From NCBI RefSeq assembly GCF_015680405.1, contig NZ_JADLJS010000010.1, forward strand, positions 1 through 64,000: 64,000 nucleotides of DNA, written 5' to 3'. A program made the translations under genes and the position numbers. A model generated the notes under the pieces. The model did not search any database, had not been told where the DNA came from, and saw only the letters and a program-made list of their open reading frames with translations. This stretch comes from Pseudomonas pudica (GTDB lineage Bacteria; Pseudomonadota; Gammaproteobacteria; Pseudomonadales; Pseudomonadaceae). Of the stretch, positions 1 to 8,702 are shown one piece after another (within the stretch, counting starts at the first letter, position 1; each line of letters begins with the position of its first letter).

Positions 1-80
1 ACATCGGCGGGGGGGGGGGGGGGGCTGGGTTTTGTTGCGCGCCCTGCTAATAACCAAAAACCCGGGGGCCGGGGTGGGGC

Positions 81-168
81 CCCATCGCCGGCAAGCCAGC
101 TCCCACAGGTACAGCGCTGGCCCCAGGCACAGTGCAATTCCTGTGGGAGCTGGCTTGCCGGCGATGGG
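81..168. repeat. REP inverted pair
   Basis: Two oppositely oriented copies of a REP unit (core GCCGGCAAGCCAGCTCCCAC) lie at about 81-109 and 140-168, separated by about 30 bases. The pair sits just upstream of the first dehydrogenase gene. A 17-nt palindrome (GGGCTGCAAAGCAGCCC) follows directly at 166-182. The form is typical of P. putida REPs. Such pairs fold into hairpins and often lie at transcript ends. Confidence 0.85.
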
Positions 169-215
169 CTGCAAAGCAGCCCCCTGCGATTCCCCAGACA
201 GATGAGGAGGCACAG

Positions 216-1010
216 ATGCACATTTCCCTGAACGGCAAGCGCGCCATCGTCAGCGGCTCCACCGCGGGCATCGGCCTGGCCATCGCCATCGGCCTGGCCG
301 AAGCGGGGGCCGAGGTGGTCCTCAACGGACGCACCCAGGCCCGGGTCGACGAAGCTCTCAAAGTTGTGCGCGAACGCCTGCCGCAGGCGCGCATCATCGG
401 CATCGCTGCCGACCTGGGCACCCAGGCTGGTGCGCAGCAGCTTTTCGACCAGGTGCCGCACACCGACATACTGGTCAACAACCTGGGCATCTTCGAGCCC
501 AAGCCGTTTTTCGAGATCGAGGATGAGGACTGGCAGCGTTTCTTCGACGTCAATGTGCTCAGCGCCGTTCGCCTGTCGCGTCACTATGCCCAGGGCATGG
601 CCGAGCGCAAATGGGGGCGGGTGGTGTTCCTGTCCAGTGAGTCGGCGCTGCAGATTCCGACCGAGATGATTCATTACGGCATGACCAAGACTGCGTTGCT
701 GGCGGTGTCGCGCGGGTTGGCCGAGACGCTGGCTGGTACCGGGGTGACGGTGAATTCGGTGCTGCCGGGGCCCACACGCTCGGAGGGGGTGGGTGATTTC
801 TTTGCCAAGCTGGCCGAGGAGCAGGGGGTGTCGACTGAAGAACTGGAGGCCAACTTCCTGGCTGAGCACCGGCCGACCTCGCTGATCAAGCGGCTGGCGA
901 CGGTGGAGGAGGTGGCGAACATGGTGGTGTACCTGGCGTCGATGCAGGCCAGTGCTACCACCGGGGCTGCCTTGCGGGTGGATGGCGGGGTGCTGCGTTC
1001 CATTGCCTGA
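216..1010 (+). CDS. SDR family NAD(P)-dependent oxidoreductase
   Basis: This is a 264-residue classical short-chain dehydrogenase. The start at 216 is chosen because a GAGGAGG ribosome site lies 5 bases upstream and the Rossmann strand begins within a few residues; an upstream in-frame ATG at 132 would read through a REP. The cofactor motif is SGSTAGIG (residues 14-21), the usual NNAG is NNLG, and the catalytic Tyr-Lys pair appears as YGMTK. The C-terminus has the common VDGG motif. The substrate cannot be told from sequence. It is flanked by REP pairs and appears to be a single-gene unit. Confidence 0.9.
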   Translation: MHISLNGKRAIVSGSTAGIGLAIAIGLAEAGAEVVLNGRTQARVDEALKVVRERLPQARIIGIAADLGTQAGAQQLFDQVPHTDILVNNLGIFEPKPFFEIEDEDWQRFFDVNVLSAVRLSRHYAQGMAERKWGRVVFLSSESALQIPTEMIHYGMTKTALLAVSRGLAETLAGTGVTVNSVLPGPTRSEGVGDFFAKLAEEQGVSTEELEANFLAEHRPTSLIKRLATVEEVANMVVYLASMQASATTGAALRVDGGVLRSIA

Positions 1011-1026
1011 TCTGTTTTGCCTGTAC

Positions 1027-1122
1027 CGGCCTCTTCGCGGGTAAACCCGCTCCCACAGGGATCGCACAGGACTCAAATTCTGTGGGGTACCTGTGGGAGC
1101 GGGTTTACCCGCGAAGAGGCCA
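1027..1122. repeat. REP inverted pair
   Basis: A converging pair of REP units built on CGCGGGTAAACCCGCTCCCA is found at about 1027-1059 and 1090-1122. It lies between the ends of two convergent dehydrogenase genes, where it could act as a bidirectional transcript end. No separate T-rich terminator is visible here. Confidence 0.88.
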
Positions 1123-1140
1123 GCACAGGCTACCCATCAA

Positions 1141-1953
1141 TCAGAGCGGGCGCAGTAGGCCAAACCGCTTGCGTAGCGCCCAGTCCAGCACCCGCCGTGG
1201 CAGTAACCGGGCCATCAACGGCAAAGCCGTACTGCCGTTCCCCAACCGTACCATCGCCGGCACCGGCGACTTCCCGACCGCCGCCAGCACGCCCTGGGCA
1301 AACACTGCCGCCGAGGTGGGCTTGTCCTGCGAAGCCCGTGCCCGTGCCTGCACGTGCTCGCGCAGCGGCCACCACGCCGAGTCCGCCGCCAGCACCTGCT
1401 CGGCCTGACGCTGGGCATTGCTGGCGAACTGCGAGGCAATCGCCCCAGGCTGCACTTCCATCACCCGCACCCCAAACGGCGCCAATTCCAGGCGCAATGC
1501 ATCGCTCAGTGCATGCACGGCTGCTTTCGAGGCGCAGTAGGCGCCGGCAAACGGCGTGACCAGCACGCCTGATACGCTGCCGATGTTCACCACCAGGCCC
1601 CGTGAGCGGCGTAGCTGTGGGAACAATGCGCGAGTAACGCCGACCACGGCGAATACGTTGGTTTCGAACTGCTGGCGCAAGGCATCCACACCGCCATCGA
1701 GCAGCGGGCCCATGGCGCCGTAGCCGGCGTTGTTGATCAAGATATCGAGGTTTACCAGTTCCTCGGCCAGGCGGGCCAGCGCTTCGCTGTCGTTCACATC
1801 AAGTTGCCGGGCGGTGAAGCCGGCGGCGTTCAGTTGCTCGACATCCTCAGGTTTGCGGGCGGTGGCCCAGACGTGGTGGCCGGCATCGCGGAAGGCGTCG
1901 GCCAGGGCGCGGCCGATGCCGCTGGAACAACCGGTGATCAGGACGGTGGGCAT
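1141..1953 (-). CDS. SDR family oxidoreductase
   Basis: This 270-residue short-chain dehydrogenase has a clear TGCSSGIG nucleotide-binding motif at residues 8-15, NNAG near residue 76, and a YCASK catalytic motif preceded by the active-site serine region (NIGSVSG). The C-terminal 70 residues diverge from the family core, as in many SDRs related to retinol or steroid dehydrogenases. The specific substrate is unknown. It converges with the other dehydrogenase across a REP pair. Confidence 0.9.
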   Translation of the reverse strand: MPTVLITGCSSGIGRALADAFRDAGHHVWATARKPEDVEQLNAAGFTARQLDVNDSEALARLAEELVNLDILINNAGYGAMGPLLDGGVDALRQQFETNVFAVVGVTRALFPQLRRSRGLVVNIGSVSGVLVTPFAGAYCASKAAVHALSDALRLELAPFGVRVMEVQPGAIASQFASNAQRQAEQVLAADSAWWPLREHVQARARASQDKPTSAAVFAQGVLAAVGKSPVPAMVRLGNGSTALPLMARLLPRRVLDWALRKRFGLLRPL

Positions 1954-1980
1954 GGTTGGGGCCTGTTGTCAGGGGAAGTT

Positions 1981-2105
1981 GGTGTTGCCTGTGCCGGGGC
2001 CGTGTGGGGGGCGGCCCGGGCGGGGGGGGGCGTGTGGCCGGGGTAGGTGGGGGTTGCGGGGCGGGGCCTTTGCGGGGCCACGCCCCGTAATGGCCCGGCA
2101 CAGGC
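1981..2105. repeat. G-rich imperfect inverted repeat between genes
   Basis: The gap between two minus-strand genes is bounded by inverted arms GCCTGTGCCGGG (about 1987-1998) and CCCGGCACAGGC (about 2093-2104). The interior is extremely G-rich, with runs of 6 G (2006-2011) and 9 G (2022-2030). The outer arms resemble the ends of other REP pairs in this window, so this may be a degraded or badly assembled REP locus. Confidence 0.5.
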
Positions 2106-2111
2106 GATACA

Positions 2112-2576
2112 TTAGTTGGCAAACGCACCTTGCAGGTGCTCTGCACGAAACTCCAAGGTCTGCGGCCGGTACCCAGAGCGCAGTGGCGGCAGTGGCAGGC
2201 AGTCTTTCCACTCGGCCCCCGGCTGTAGTTCACCCGGCCCACGGTAGCGCGGGGCGTTGTAGGTGTTCTCCGCCAGGTTCACGGTATCGCCCGGCGCATA
2301 CGCGGCCACCCGCCAGCGCAGCTCGGTCAGCGGCACGTCGTTGCCGTTCTTCATGCGTACCTGCAGGGCGCGGTCGGCGGGGCAGTGTTCGGGGGCGTAG
2401 GCCAGGCGCAGGTCCAGGCGGGCCAGTTGCGAGGTTTCGCGGGTGTCCTGCCAGATGACGAACAAGGCCACCAGGCCCAGGCCACAAACGGCGGCCAGCG
2501 AGATCGGCAGGGCCTTGGCCGGGTAGCGCAACAGCAGCACCAGCCAGGTGAGAATGAGGAAGGCACCGATGATCAT
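2112..2576 (-). CDS. Small membrane protein of unknown function
   Basis: The protein has 154 residues. The first 45 or so form two hydrophobic segments (residues 2-17 and about 24-41), followed by a soluble domain of about 110 residues. That domain contains two cysteines in contexts suggestive of a periplasmic beta-rich fold (EHCPADRAL and WKDCLPLPP). The start has no strong ribosome site, but the membrane segment begins right at it. It lies downstream of the algA terminator and so is probably not part of the alginate operon. Homologues are often labelled transporter-like, but it is too small for that, and I assign no function. Confidence 0.65.
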   Translation of the reverse strand: MIIGAFLILTWLVLLLRYPAKALPISLAAVCGLGLVALFVIWQDTRETSQLARLDLRLAYAPEHCPADRALQVRMKNGNDVPLTELRWRVAAYAPGDTVNLAENTYNAPRYRGPGELQPGAEWKDCLPLPPLRSGYRPQTLEFRAEHLQGAFAN

Positions 2577-2638
2577 GGGGCAGGCAGACCTTGGTTGCGC
2601 GGGGTCTGACCATCGTAGCCCGAAATGGGAAGTGGCTC

Positions 2639-2665
2639 AAAAAAGCGGGGCCGCAAAGCGGCCCC
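2639..2665 (-). terminator. Rho-independent terminator of the alginate operon
   Basis: A perfect stem GGGGCC/GGCCCC with loop GCAAAGC-type (2647-2665) is followed, on the minus strand, by a T tract (the A run at 2639-2644). It lies 11 bases past the algA stop codon. Confidence 0.85.
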
Positions 2666-2675
2666 AGGGGTTGCA

Positions 2676-4133
2676 TTACTGCGCGATGGTCTTCACCGAA
2701 ACACCCCGTTCGATCGGCGTGGAGGTACGCCCGTAAACATCTTCGAAGCGCTCGATGTCATCCTCGCCCAGGTAGCTGCCGGACTGCACTTCGATGATCT
2801 CCAGCGGGATCTTGCCCGGGTTGCGCAGGCGGTGCACCGAGGCGATCGGGATGTAGGTGGACTGGTTCTCGGTCAGCAGGAACACGTTCTCGTCACAGGT
2901 CACCTCGGCGGTACCGGACACCACGATCCAGTGCTCGGCGCGGTGGTGGTGCATCTGCAGCGACAGGCTGGCGCCCGGCTTGACGGTGATGTGCTTGACC
3001 TGGAAGCGGCCGCCCATGTCCACCGAGTCGTACGAGCCCCACGGGCGATACACTTCCAGGTGGTTCTGGGTTTCGCTGCGGCCCTGCTCGTCGAGGGTCT
3101 TGACCATCTGCTTGACGCCCTGGACCTTGTCCTTGTGGGCAATCATCATGGCGTCCTTGGTCTCGACCACCACGATGTTCTCCAGGCCGATCACCGACAC
3201 CAGCTTGCCGTTACCGTGGATCATGCAGTTGTGGCTGTCCTGCACCACCACGTCGCCCTTGGTGACGTTGCCGTTGTCGTCCTTCTCGTGCACTTCCCAC
3301 AGCGACGACCAGCAGCCCACGTCGCTCCAGCCTGCCGACATCGGCACCACGCAGGCGCGCTGGGTCTTTTCCATCACCGCGTAGTCGATGGAGTTGTCCG
3401 GGCAGCAGGCGAAGGTGGCTTCGTCGATGCTCAGCACATCACCGTCTTCCTGGCTGCGCTCCAGGGCCAGCACGCAGGTGTCGTAGATGTCGCCGTCGTG
3501 TTTTTTCAGCTCTTCGAGGAAGCGGCTGGCACGGAACAGGAACATGCCGCTGTTCCAGAAGTAACCGCCGGCCTGGACGAACTCGGCGGCGCGTTTTTCA
3601 TCGGGCTTCTCGACGAACTGCGCCACGCGCGCCACGCCTTCTGGCAGCAGGGCGTCCTGGCTGGAACGGATGTAGCCGTAGCCGGTTTCCGGCTTGGTTG
3701 CCGGCACGCCGAACAGCACCATCTCGCCACGCTCGGCGGCCACGGTGGCCAGGGCCAGGGCGCGTTGCAGGGCCTTCTGGTCCTCGATCACGTGGTCAGC
3801 GGGCAGCACCAGCATCAGCTCGTCGCGGCCTTCGTTGATCAGTTTCATGGCAGCCATGGCCACGGCCGGCGCGGTATTGCGGCCGAACGGTTCCATCAGG
3901 ATGCCTTGGGTTTCCAGCTTCAGCGCGGCCAATTGCTCTTGCACGATGAACTTGTGGTCCTTGTTGCAGACCACGATCGGGGTGTCCATGCCTTCGAACA
4001 CCAGGCGCTCGAGGGTTTGCTGGAACAGCGTGTGTTCACTGGTCAGGGCCAGGAACTGCTTGGGGAACTGCTTGCGCGACAGAGGCCACAGACGGGAACC
4101 GCTACCACCAGAAAGAATTACCGGGATCATCAT
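2676..4133 (-). CDS. algA: Mannose-1-phosphate guanylyltransferase / mannose-6-phosphate isomerase
   Basis: AlgA is the bifunctional cytoplasmic enzyme that makes mannose-6-phosphate and later GDP-mannose for alginate. It has 485 residues, close to the P. aeruginosa length. The N-terminal nucleotidyltransferase shows GGSGSRLWPLSR (residues 9-20), the EPFGRNTAPA motif near 81-90, and FVEKP at 173-177. The C-terminal cupin isomerase part has the metal-binding QMHHHRAEHW motif. There are two adjacent ATG codons; the second (4130) is better spaced from the GGAG ribosome site and would begin MIPVILSGG as in known AlgA. It is the last gene of the operon, 32 bases after algF, and is followed by a terminator. 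Confidence 0.97.
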   Translation of the reverse strand: MMIPVILSGGSGSRLWPLSRKQFPKQFLALTSEHTLFQQTLERLVFEGMDTPIVVCNKDHKFIVQEQLAALKLETQGILMEPFGRNTAPAVAMAAMKLINEGRDELMLVLPADHVIEDQKALQRALALATVAAERGEMVLFGVPATKPETGYGYIRSSQDALLPEGVARVAQFVEKPDEKRAAEFVQAGGYFWNSGMFLFRASRFLEELKKHDGDIYDTCVLALERSQEDGDVLSIDEATFACCPDNSIDYAVMEKTQRACVVPMSAGWSDVGCWSSLWEVHEKDDNGNVTKGDVVVQDSHNCMIHGNGKLVSVIGLENIVVVETKDAMMIAHKDKVQGVKQMVKTLDEQGRSETQNHLEVYRPWGSYDSVDMGGRFQVKHITVKPGASLSLQMHHHRAEHWIVVSGTAEVTCDENVFLLTENQSTYIPIASVHRLRNPGKIPLEIIEVQSGSYLGEDDIERFEDVYGRTSTPIERGVSVKTIAQ

Positions 4134-4165
4134 GTTTCTCCAATAGTCGTTGAGAGGCAGGGGAA

Positions 4166-4813
4166 TCAGTTGCTAGCCACGGGGCGAGTTACCCACACCG
4201 GCGACAAGGCGTTGCCGGAACCCGTTACGTACAGCACTGCGGCTTCGCCGCGCTCCAGGGCGACGGGTTTGACGTCACCCACTTTCTTGTCTCCTTGGTA
4301 CAGCGCCAGGTTGACCTTGACCGGGTTGATTTCGCGTTCGCCACGGCCGTTGGCGGCAACGGGCTTGACCACTTCGGTCTTGCCGTCGGCGGTCTTCAGG
4401 GTCAGTTGCTGGTCACTGAGGTTCTGCACACGAACCAAGGCTTTCTGCTTGTTCTTGAACGGCGGCTCTTCGATCAGCTGCGGGTTGCCGCTGGCGCTGT
4501 TGACCAGGGTGTAGTACTTGTCCGCAGCCAGCTTGACCGGCACGCTCTTGCCGCCGACCTGGGCGGTGTAGTCACCCCCTGGCAGGAAGCTGAAGTCGCT
4601 GCTGCCCTGGGCGCCAACCTGCTTGATCTGGGTGTTGCCGACCGAGGCTGCAGCCGGTGCGCTGGAAGCGTTGTACAGGCGCACGAAGGTCGAGCCTTTT
4701 GGTGCGCTCGGGCCGTACAGCGCGGCGTCGGCACCGGCGAAGGCCTGCATAGAGGCCAGGGACAGGCCGGCCGCGAGGGTGAGGGCTTTGGCAATGGAAG
4801 TCTTGGTAGTCAT
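4166..4813 (-). CDS. algF: Alginate O-acetyltransferase accessory protein AlgF
   Basis: This 215-residue periplasmic protein is needed for O-acetylation of mannuronate residues in alginate. A signal peptide is visible (positively charged start, hydrophobic stretch, AFA cleavage site near residue 26). The rest is a beta-rich domain without a clear catalytic motif, consistent with an adaptor role alongside AlgJ and AlgX. It lies between algJ and algA, 16 bases after algJ. Confidence 0.95.
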   Translation of the reverse strand: MTTKTSIAKALTLAAGLSLASMQAFAGADAALYGPSAPKGSTFVRLYNASSAPAAASVGNTQIKQVGAQGSSDFSFLPGGDYTAQVGGKSVPVKLAADKYYTLVNSASGNPQLIEEPPFKNKQKALVRVQNLSDQQLTLKTADGKTEVVKPVAANGRGEREINPVKVNLALYQGDKKVGDVKPVALERGEAAVLYVTGSGNALSPVWVTRPVASN

Positions 4814-4829
4814 ATGTATGTTCCTCTGA

Positions 4830-5987
4830 TTAGTGGTTAGTCCGGGTGGACGACAAAGCCAGGTTTTCTTCGGATTTACGGGTGTTCTTCAGCTGGGCGA
4901 TCCACTGCGGATCGAAGCTGCTGAGGTCGTTCTTCATTGGCAGATAACGTTCGGGGAATTCCCACACCACCACCTGGGGTGCGGCGTTCTTGAAGGCATC
5001 GCTTTGCAGGTACTTGAGCATCGGCAGCAGCGGGCCATGGCCGTCTTCGGCGTAGTTGGCCACGTCGCTGCGCAGGGCCTGCTGCAGCGCGCCGAGGAAG
5101 TTCCAGTGCGGGTTGGCGCTGTAGCTGGTGCCCACCAGGGCAACCGGGATCTGCTTGTCGGCGAACAGTGCGTCACCGGCTTCACCTTCGGCCTCGACAG
5201 GGCGAGTGGTGCGTTGCTGCAGGTTGTCCGGGGCCGGCAGCAGGTTGCTGAACAGCGGGTCCAGTGGCAGGAAGTTGGTCAGGTCACCCTTGTATGGCGC
5301 GGTGCTGCCGGCTTCGGTGATGAACGCCTGCGGGTCGCCGTTGAGCAGGCTCTGGCGGCTGACCGCCTCGGCCACGGCCTGCGCCGCCACTTCGGCACCC
5401 ATTGGCGTCCAGTGGGTGTCGGTGCGCAGGAACACTTGGCCGCGGGCCTTGGCCTGTTCCATGGGTGCCATCAGGTCCGGAGCGAACACGTTGGCCTGGC
5501 GCACCTGGGCATGGAACTGGTTGTACAGGTCGTCATGCAGGCTGGTCGGCAGTTCCTTGCCCAGGTACTCGGCGTACACCCGCGCCTTGGCCGGCACGAT
5601 CGCCAGCACCAGCTGGCTGCCGTGCTGCTGCAGGGTGTCGCGCACGCCACGGATCAACGCCAGGTTTTCCTGCATCAGCTGCTCGGCACCGGCGGTGGGC
5701 TTGAACTCCTCGTCACTGAACAGCCACTGGTCGCGGCCCAGCACCACGCCGGGGCGGCCTTCGTTGAACAGCTTGAAGTCCATCGCCGCCCACAGGTTGG
5801 TGCCCAGGCGCTTGATCGGGAACTGCTCGTCGTAATGGGTCTCGGCGGCCTTGGCCAGCTTGCCGTTGAGCAGGGTCATCTGCTCGGTACGCTGGAAGCT
5901 TTGCAGGCCACCGGTGGACCAGACGCCCATGCCCACCAGCAGGCCGAGGAACGACAGCGAATAGGTAATGCGTAATGTCCGGGTCAT
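4830..5987 (-). CDS. algJ: Alginate O-acetyltransferase AlgJ
   Basis: AlgJ (385 residues) is an SGNH-hydrolase-like acetyltransferase anchored in the inner membrane by an N-terminal segment (about residues 8-25) with its catalytic domain in the periplasm. The catalytic Asp-His pair is visible as DTHWTP and the nucleophile block as GTSYSANPHWNF. The same arrangement recurs in AlgX in this operon. It begins 10 bases after algI, and AlgI, AlgJ and AlgF form the acetylation module. Confidence 0.96.
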   Translation of the reverse strand: MTRTLRITYSLSFLGLLVGMGVWSTGGLQSFQRTEQMTLLNGKLAKAAETHYDEQFPIKRLGTNLWAAMDFKLFNEGRPGVVLGRDQWLFSDEEFKPTAGAEQLMQENLALIRGVRDTLQQHGSQLVLAIVPAKARVYAEYLGKELPTSLHDDLYNQFHAQVRQANVFAPDLMAPMEQAKARGQVFLRTDTHWTPMGAEVAAQAVAEAVSRQSLLNGDPQAFITEAGSTAPYKGDLTNFLPLDPLFSNLLPAPDNLQQRTTRPVEAEGEAGDALFADKQIPVALVGTSYSANPHWNFLGALQQALRSDVANYAEDGHGPLLPMLKYLQSDAFKNAAPQVVVWEFPERYLPMKNDLSSFDPQWIAQLKNTRKSEENLALSSTRTNH

Positions 5988-5997
5988 GTCATCAACC

Positions 5998-7455
5998 TCA
6001 GAACTGGAAGTAAAGGAACGGCGAGTAGCTCTGCGCCGAAAGCTTGAGGATCGAGGCCACGAACAGCAGCAGCACCAGGGCGCGGGTCATCACCCGGGTC
6101 CAGTCCAGGCCGATCGAACCGTCGCTGTTGACCTCCACCGGGGTGGCCTTGGGCGTTGGCCTGGCGTTGCGGTAGAAGTCGCGCAGGCCGAAGAACGCAA
6201 GGGTGATGTAGGCGACAACCAAGGTGGCTACCTGCAGGCCGGTGAGCTGGGCACGGTTGAGTTCCGACAGCTGCCATTCACCGAAGCTGAACATGGCGCC
6301 ATACATGCGGCCGGCCACTTCCAGGTTCTCGGCACGGAAGATCACCCAGCCGACCACCACCAGCAGGAAGGTGAATGCCCACTTCACCGGGTTGAAACGC
6401 TGGGGGTTGGTGTCGATGCCCAGCGCGCGCTCGATGGCCAGCCACATGCCGTGCCAGGCGCCCCAGATGATGTAGGTGAAGTTGGCGCCATGCCACAGGC
6501 CGCCCAGCAGCATGGTCAGGAACAGGTTGCGGTAGGTGTTGAAGGTGCCTTTGCGGTTACCGCCCAGGGTGATGTACAGGTAGTCGCGCAGCCAGGTCGA
6601 CAGGCTGATGTGCCAGCGCCGCCAGAACTCGGTGATCGACTGGCTGATGTACGGCTGCTTGAAGTTCTCCATGAAGCGGAAGCCCATCATCAGGCCCAGG
6701 CCGATGGCCATGTCGCTGTAGCCGCTGAAGTCGAAGTACAGCTGCGCGGTGTAGGCCAGGGCGCCGAGCCAGGCATCGCCGGTGGTCGGGTTCTGCAGGG
6801 CGAAGCAGTGGTCGGCCACTACCGCCAGGGTATCGGCGATGAACACTTTCTTGATGAAGCCCTGCATGAAGCGGGTGCAGCCTTCGGAGAACTTGTCCAG
6901 GGTATGGGTGCGGTTGTTGAACTGGTCGACCAGGTCCTTGAAGCGCAGCACGGGGCCGGCGATCAGGTGCGGGAAGATCGCCACGAACGCCGCGAAGTCG
7001 ATCAGGTTGCGGGTGGCCGGGGTATCGCCGCGGTACACGTCGATGATGTAGCTGATCGACTCGAAGATGTAGAACGAGATACCGATCGGCAACAGCACGT
7101 GGGTGAGGATGAACGGCTCCAGGCCGAACGAAGTTATGATCGCGTTGAGGCTGTCGACACCGAAGTTGGCGTACTTGAAGTAGCCGAGGATCGCCAGGTC
7201 GACACCGACGCCGAGCAGCAGCCAGCGCTGCGCGGGCTTGGTACGCACACCGGCAGCGCCGACTTTCAGGCCGATCCAGTAGTTCCACAGGGTGACCCCG
7301 GCAAACAGGGCCAGGAAGTCCACCCGCCACCACGCGTAGAAGATGTAGCTGGCGACCAGCAGCAGCAGGTTGCGATAACGTTGCCCGCTCAAGTAGTACA
7401 GGCCGAGGAAGATCGGCAAGAACAGGAACAGGAACACGTTGGACGAGAAGACCAT
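5998..7455 (-). CDS. algI: Alginate O-acetyltransferase AlgI (MBOAT family)
   Basis: AlgI is a polytopic inner-membrane protein (485 residues) of the membrane-bound O-acyltransferase family, thought to pass acetyl groups from the cytoplasm to the periplasmic acetyltransferases. The signature histidine lies in LLGGLWHGANF, near residue 320. Multiple hydrophobic segments span the protein. The gap upstream of this gene (136 bases) is the largest in the operon and contains a hairpin. Confidence 0.97.
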   Translation of the reverse strand: MVFSSNVFLFLFLPIFLGLYYLSGQRYRNLLLLVASYIFYAWWRVDFLALFAGVTLWNYWIGLKVGAAGVRTKPAQRWLLLGVGVDLAILGYFKYANFGVDSLNAIITSFGLEPFILTHVLLPIGISFYIFESISYIIDVYRGDTPATRNLIDFAAFVAIFPHLIAGPVLRFKDLVDQFNNRTHTLDKFSEGCTRFMQGFIKKVFIADTLAVVADHCFALQNPTTGDAWLGALAYTAQLYFDFSGYSDMAIGLGLMMGFRFMENFKQPYISQSITEFWRRWHISLSTWLRDYLYITLGGNRKGTFNTYRNLFLTMLLGGLWHGANFTYIIWGAWHGMWLAIERALGIDTNPQRFNPVKWAFTFLLVVVGWVIFRAENLEVAGRMYGAMFSFGEWQLSELNRAQLTGLQVATLVVAYITLAFFGLRDFYRNARPTPKATPVEVNSDGSIGLDWTRVMTRALVLLLFVASILKLSAQSYSPFLYFQF

Positions 7456-7591
7456 CCCGGTTCTCCTTTTTGTTCACAGCATCCGGGGCAAAGCGCCCCC
7501 CAAACCCCCCAGCGAAAAACCGGAAGGCAACTTAGGTCCCTGTGGTAGCGGGCAAGCCCGCTGCCACAGGTTCACTCCCAGATGGGAGGTG
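7456..7591. repeat. Intercistronic hairpin region between algL and algI
   Basis: All other gaps between alginate genes are 65 bases or less. This one is 136 bases and holds a strong hairpin at 7539-7570 with arms CCTGTGG..AGCGGG and CCCGCT.CCACAGG around a CAAG loop, similar to a single REP unit. A second short stem (GGGGC/GCCCC) lies near 7486-7500. The element could stabilise the upstream message or reduce transcription into the acetylation genes. Confidence 0.7.
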
Positions 7592-8695
7592 TCACTTCTT
7601 GCTCTTTGCGCTCGGGTCGTAGACCCGTGTCACGTCGCCGCCGAGCCTGAAGCTGTTGAACGGCTGCATGTCGTGCTTGCGCTCCAGGGTGTCACCGACG
7701 CAGTGGTACAGCGCGCACCAGGGTTCGAGCCATGAATACTTGCTGTCGATCTTCAGGTCGGTCATGTCCTGCTTCTCGCCGGCGCGTGCCTTGAATTGAC
7801 TCGGGTCGCGCACACCGGCCAGCACGCCTTCGCCCAGACGCTGAAGGGCGAAGTTGTTCTCGCTGCGCAGGTCGACACCATTGGCCTGGGCGAAGCTGGC
7901 GATCATCGCCAGCGGCGGCAGGGCGTAGTTGTGATACGCCAGGGCGCGCTGCTTGCGCTTGATCTCGTTGGGCAGGAAGCCCTGTTCATCCACCTGGTTG
8001 GCGCCGACCTTGTATTCCTTCACCGCCCAGTCGAACAGGTCGCGGCGGTCGGTGGCCACGGCGGTAGCCATCACCGACCAGGCCGCCCAGTAACTGTGGT
8101 TGTTGATCTTCTCCAGTGGCAGATCGCTCCAGTCGCGCACGGTCTGTTCAGCGAGGCGGGCGAACCACTTCTCGATCAGCTCGGCCTCTTCCCGGTGCGC
8201 GGCCAGCGGCTGCGAGTTGGAAAACTTAAGGCGCAGCCAGGACCCGCTCATGCTGCCCAGCGCCCACTTGCGCATGGATTTGCCGGTGTGGTTGTAGTCG
8301 GTGGACATCAGCGCATCGGCACGTGCCCAGGAGCCCAGCCAGGTGAGCGCGCAATCCAGCTGGGCCGGGCGGCCGTCACGCATGTACTGGCCGACCATCT
8401 TGCTCACGCCCTTCTCGAGGGTGGTGATGCCCTCGGTCGACTTGCGAAAGGCCTTTTCCGAGGCCACGTTGAGCGTCGCCCGAGCCTTGTCCGAACCTTC
8501 ATACTTGCTGCGGAACTGCAACGCGCCGGTGTACGGCTTTGGCGCCGGCTCGCAATGGAAGTTGCCGTCTCCGGTCTTGAGCTTTTCAATGCCTTCGTAA
8601 TAACCCTGCGGGGGCACCAGCGCGGCCTGCGCGGCGCCGCCGAACAGGGCCAGGGTGAGCAGGGCAGGGCGGAAGATTCGCTTGAGCATGGTCAT
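7592..8695 (-). CDS. algL: Alginate lyase AlgL
   Basis: AlgL (367 residues) is a periplasmic polysaccharide lyase of the PL5 type that clears stray alginate during export. A signal peptide ends near GGAAQA (about residue 25). The catalytic region NNHSYWAAW is intact. The start may be the second Met (8689), since both lie just after a weak AGGCGA site. It follows algX by 7 bases. Confidence 0.96.
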   Translation of the reverse strand: MTMLKRIFRPALLTLALFGGAAQAALVPPQGYYEGIEKLKTGDGNFHCEPAPKPYTGALQFRSKYEGSDKARATLNVASEKAFRKSTEGITTLEKGVSKMVGQYMRDGRPAQLDCALTWLGSWARADALMSTDYNHTGKSMRKWALGSMSGSWLRLKFSNSQPLAAHREEAELIEKWFARLAEQTVRDWSDLPLEKINNHSYWAAWSVMATAVATDRRDLFDWAVKEYKVGANQVDEQGFLPNEIKRKQRALAYHNYALPPLAMIASFAQANGVDLRSENNFALQRLGEGVLAGVRDPSQFKARAGEKQDMTDLKIDSKYSWLEPWCALYHCVGDTLERKHDMQPFNSFRLGGDVTRVYDPSAKSKK

Positions 8696-8702
8696 GGTCG
8701 CC

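Noticed and set aside
2625-4514. Long open frame (629 codons) opposite algA and algF
   Set aside because: The product is rich in His, Leu, Val and Gln without a recognisable domain. The opposite strand carries algA with all its motifs.
5968-7548. Long open frame (526 codons) opposite algI and algJ
   Set aside because: It is antisense to well-recognised genes and its product is a low-complexity sequence rich in Gln, Glu, His and Val, as expected from the opposite strand of GC-rich coding DNA.
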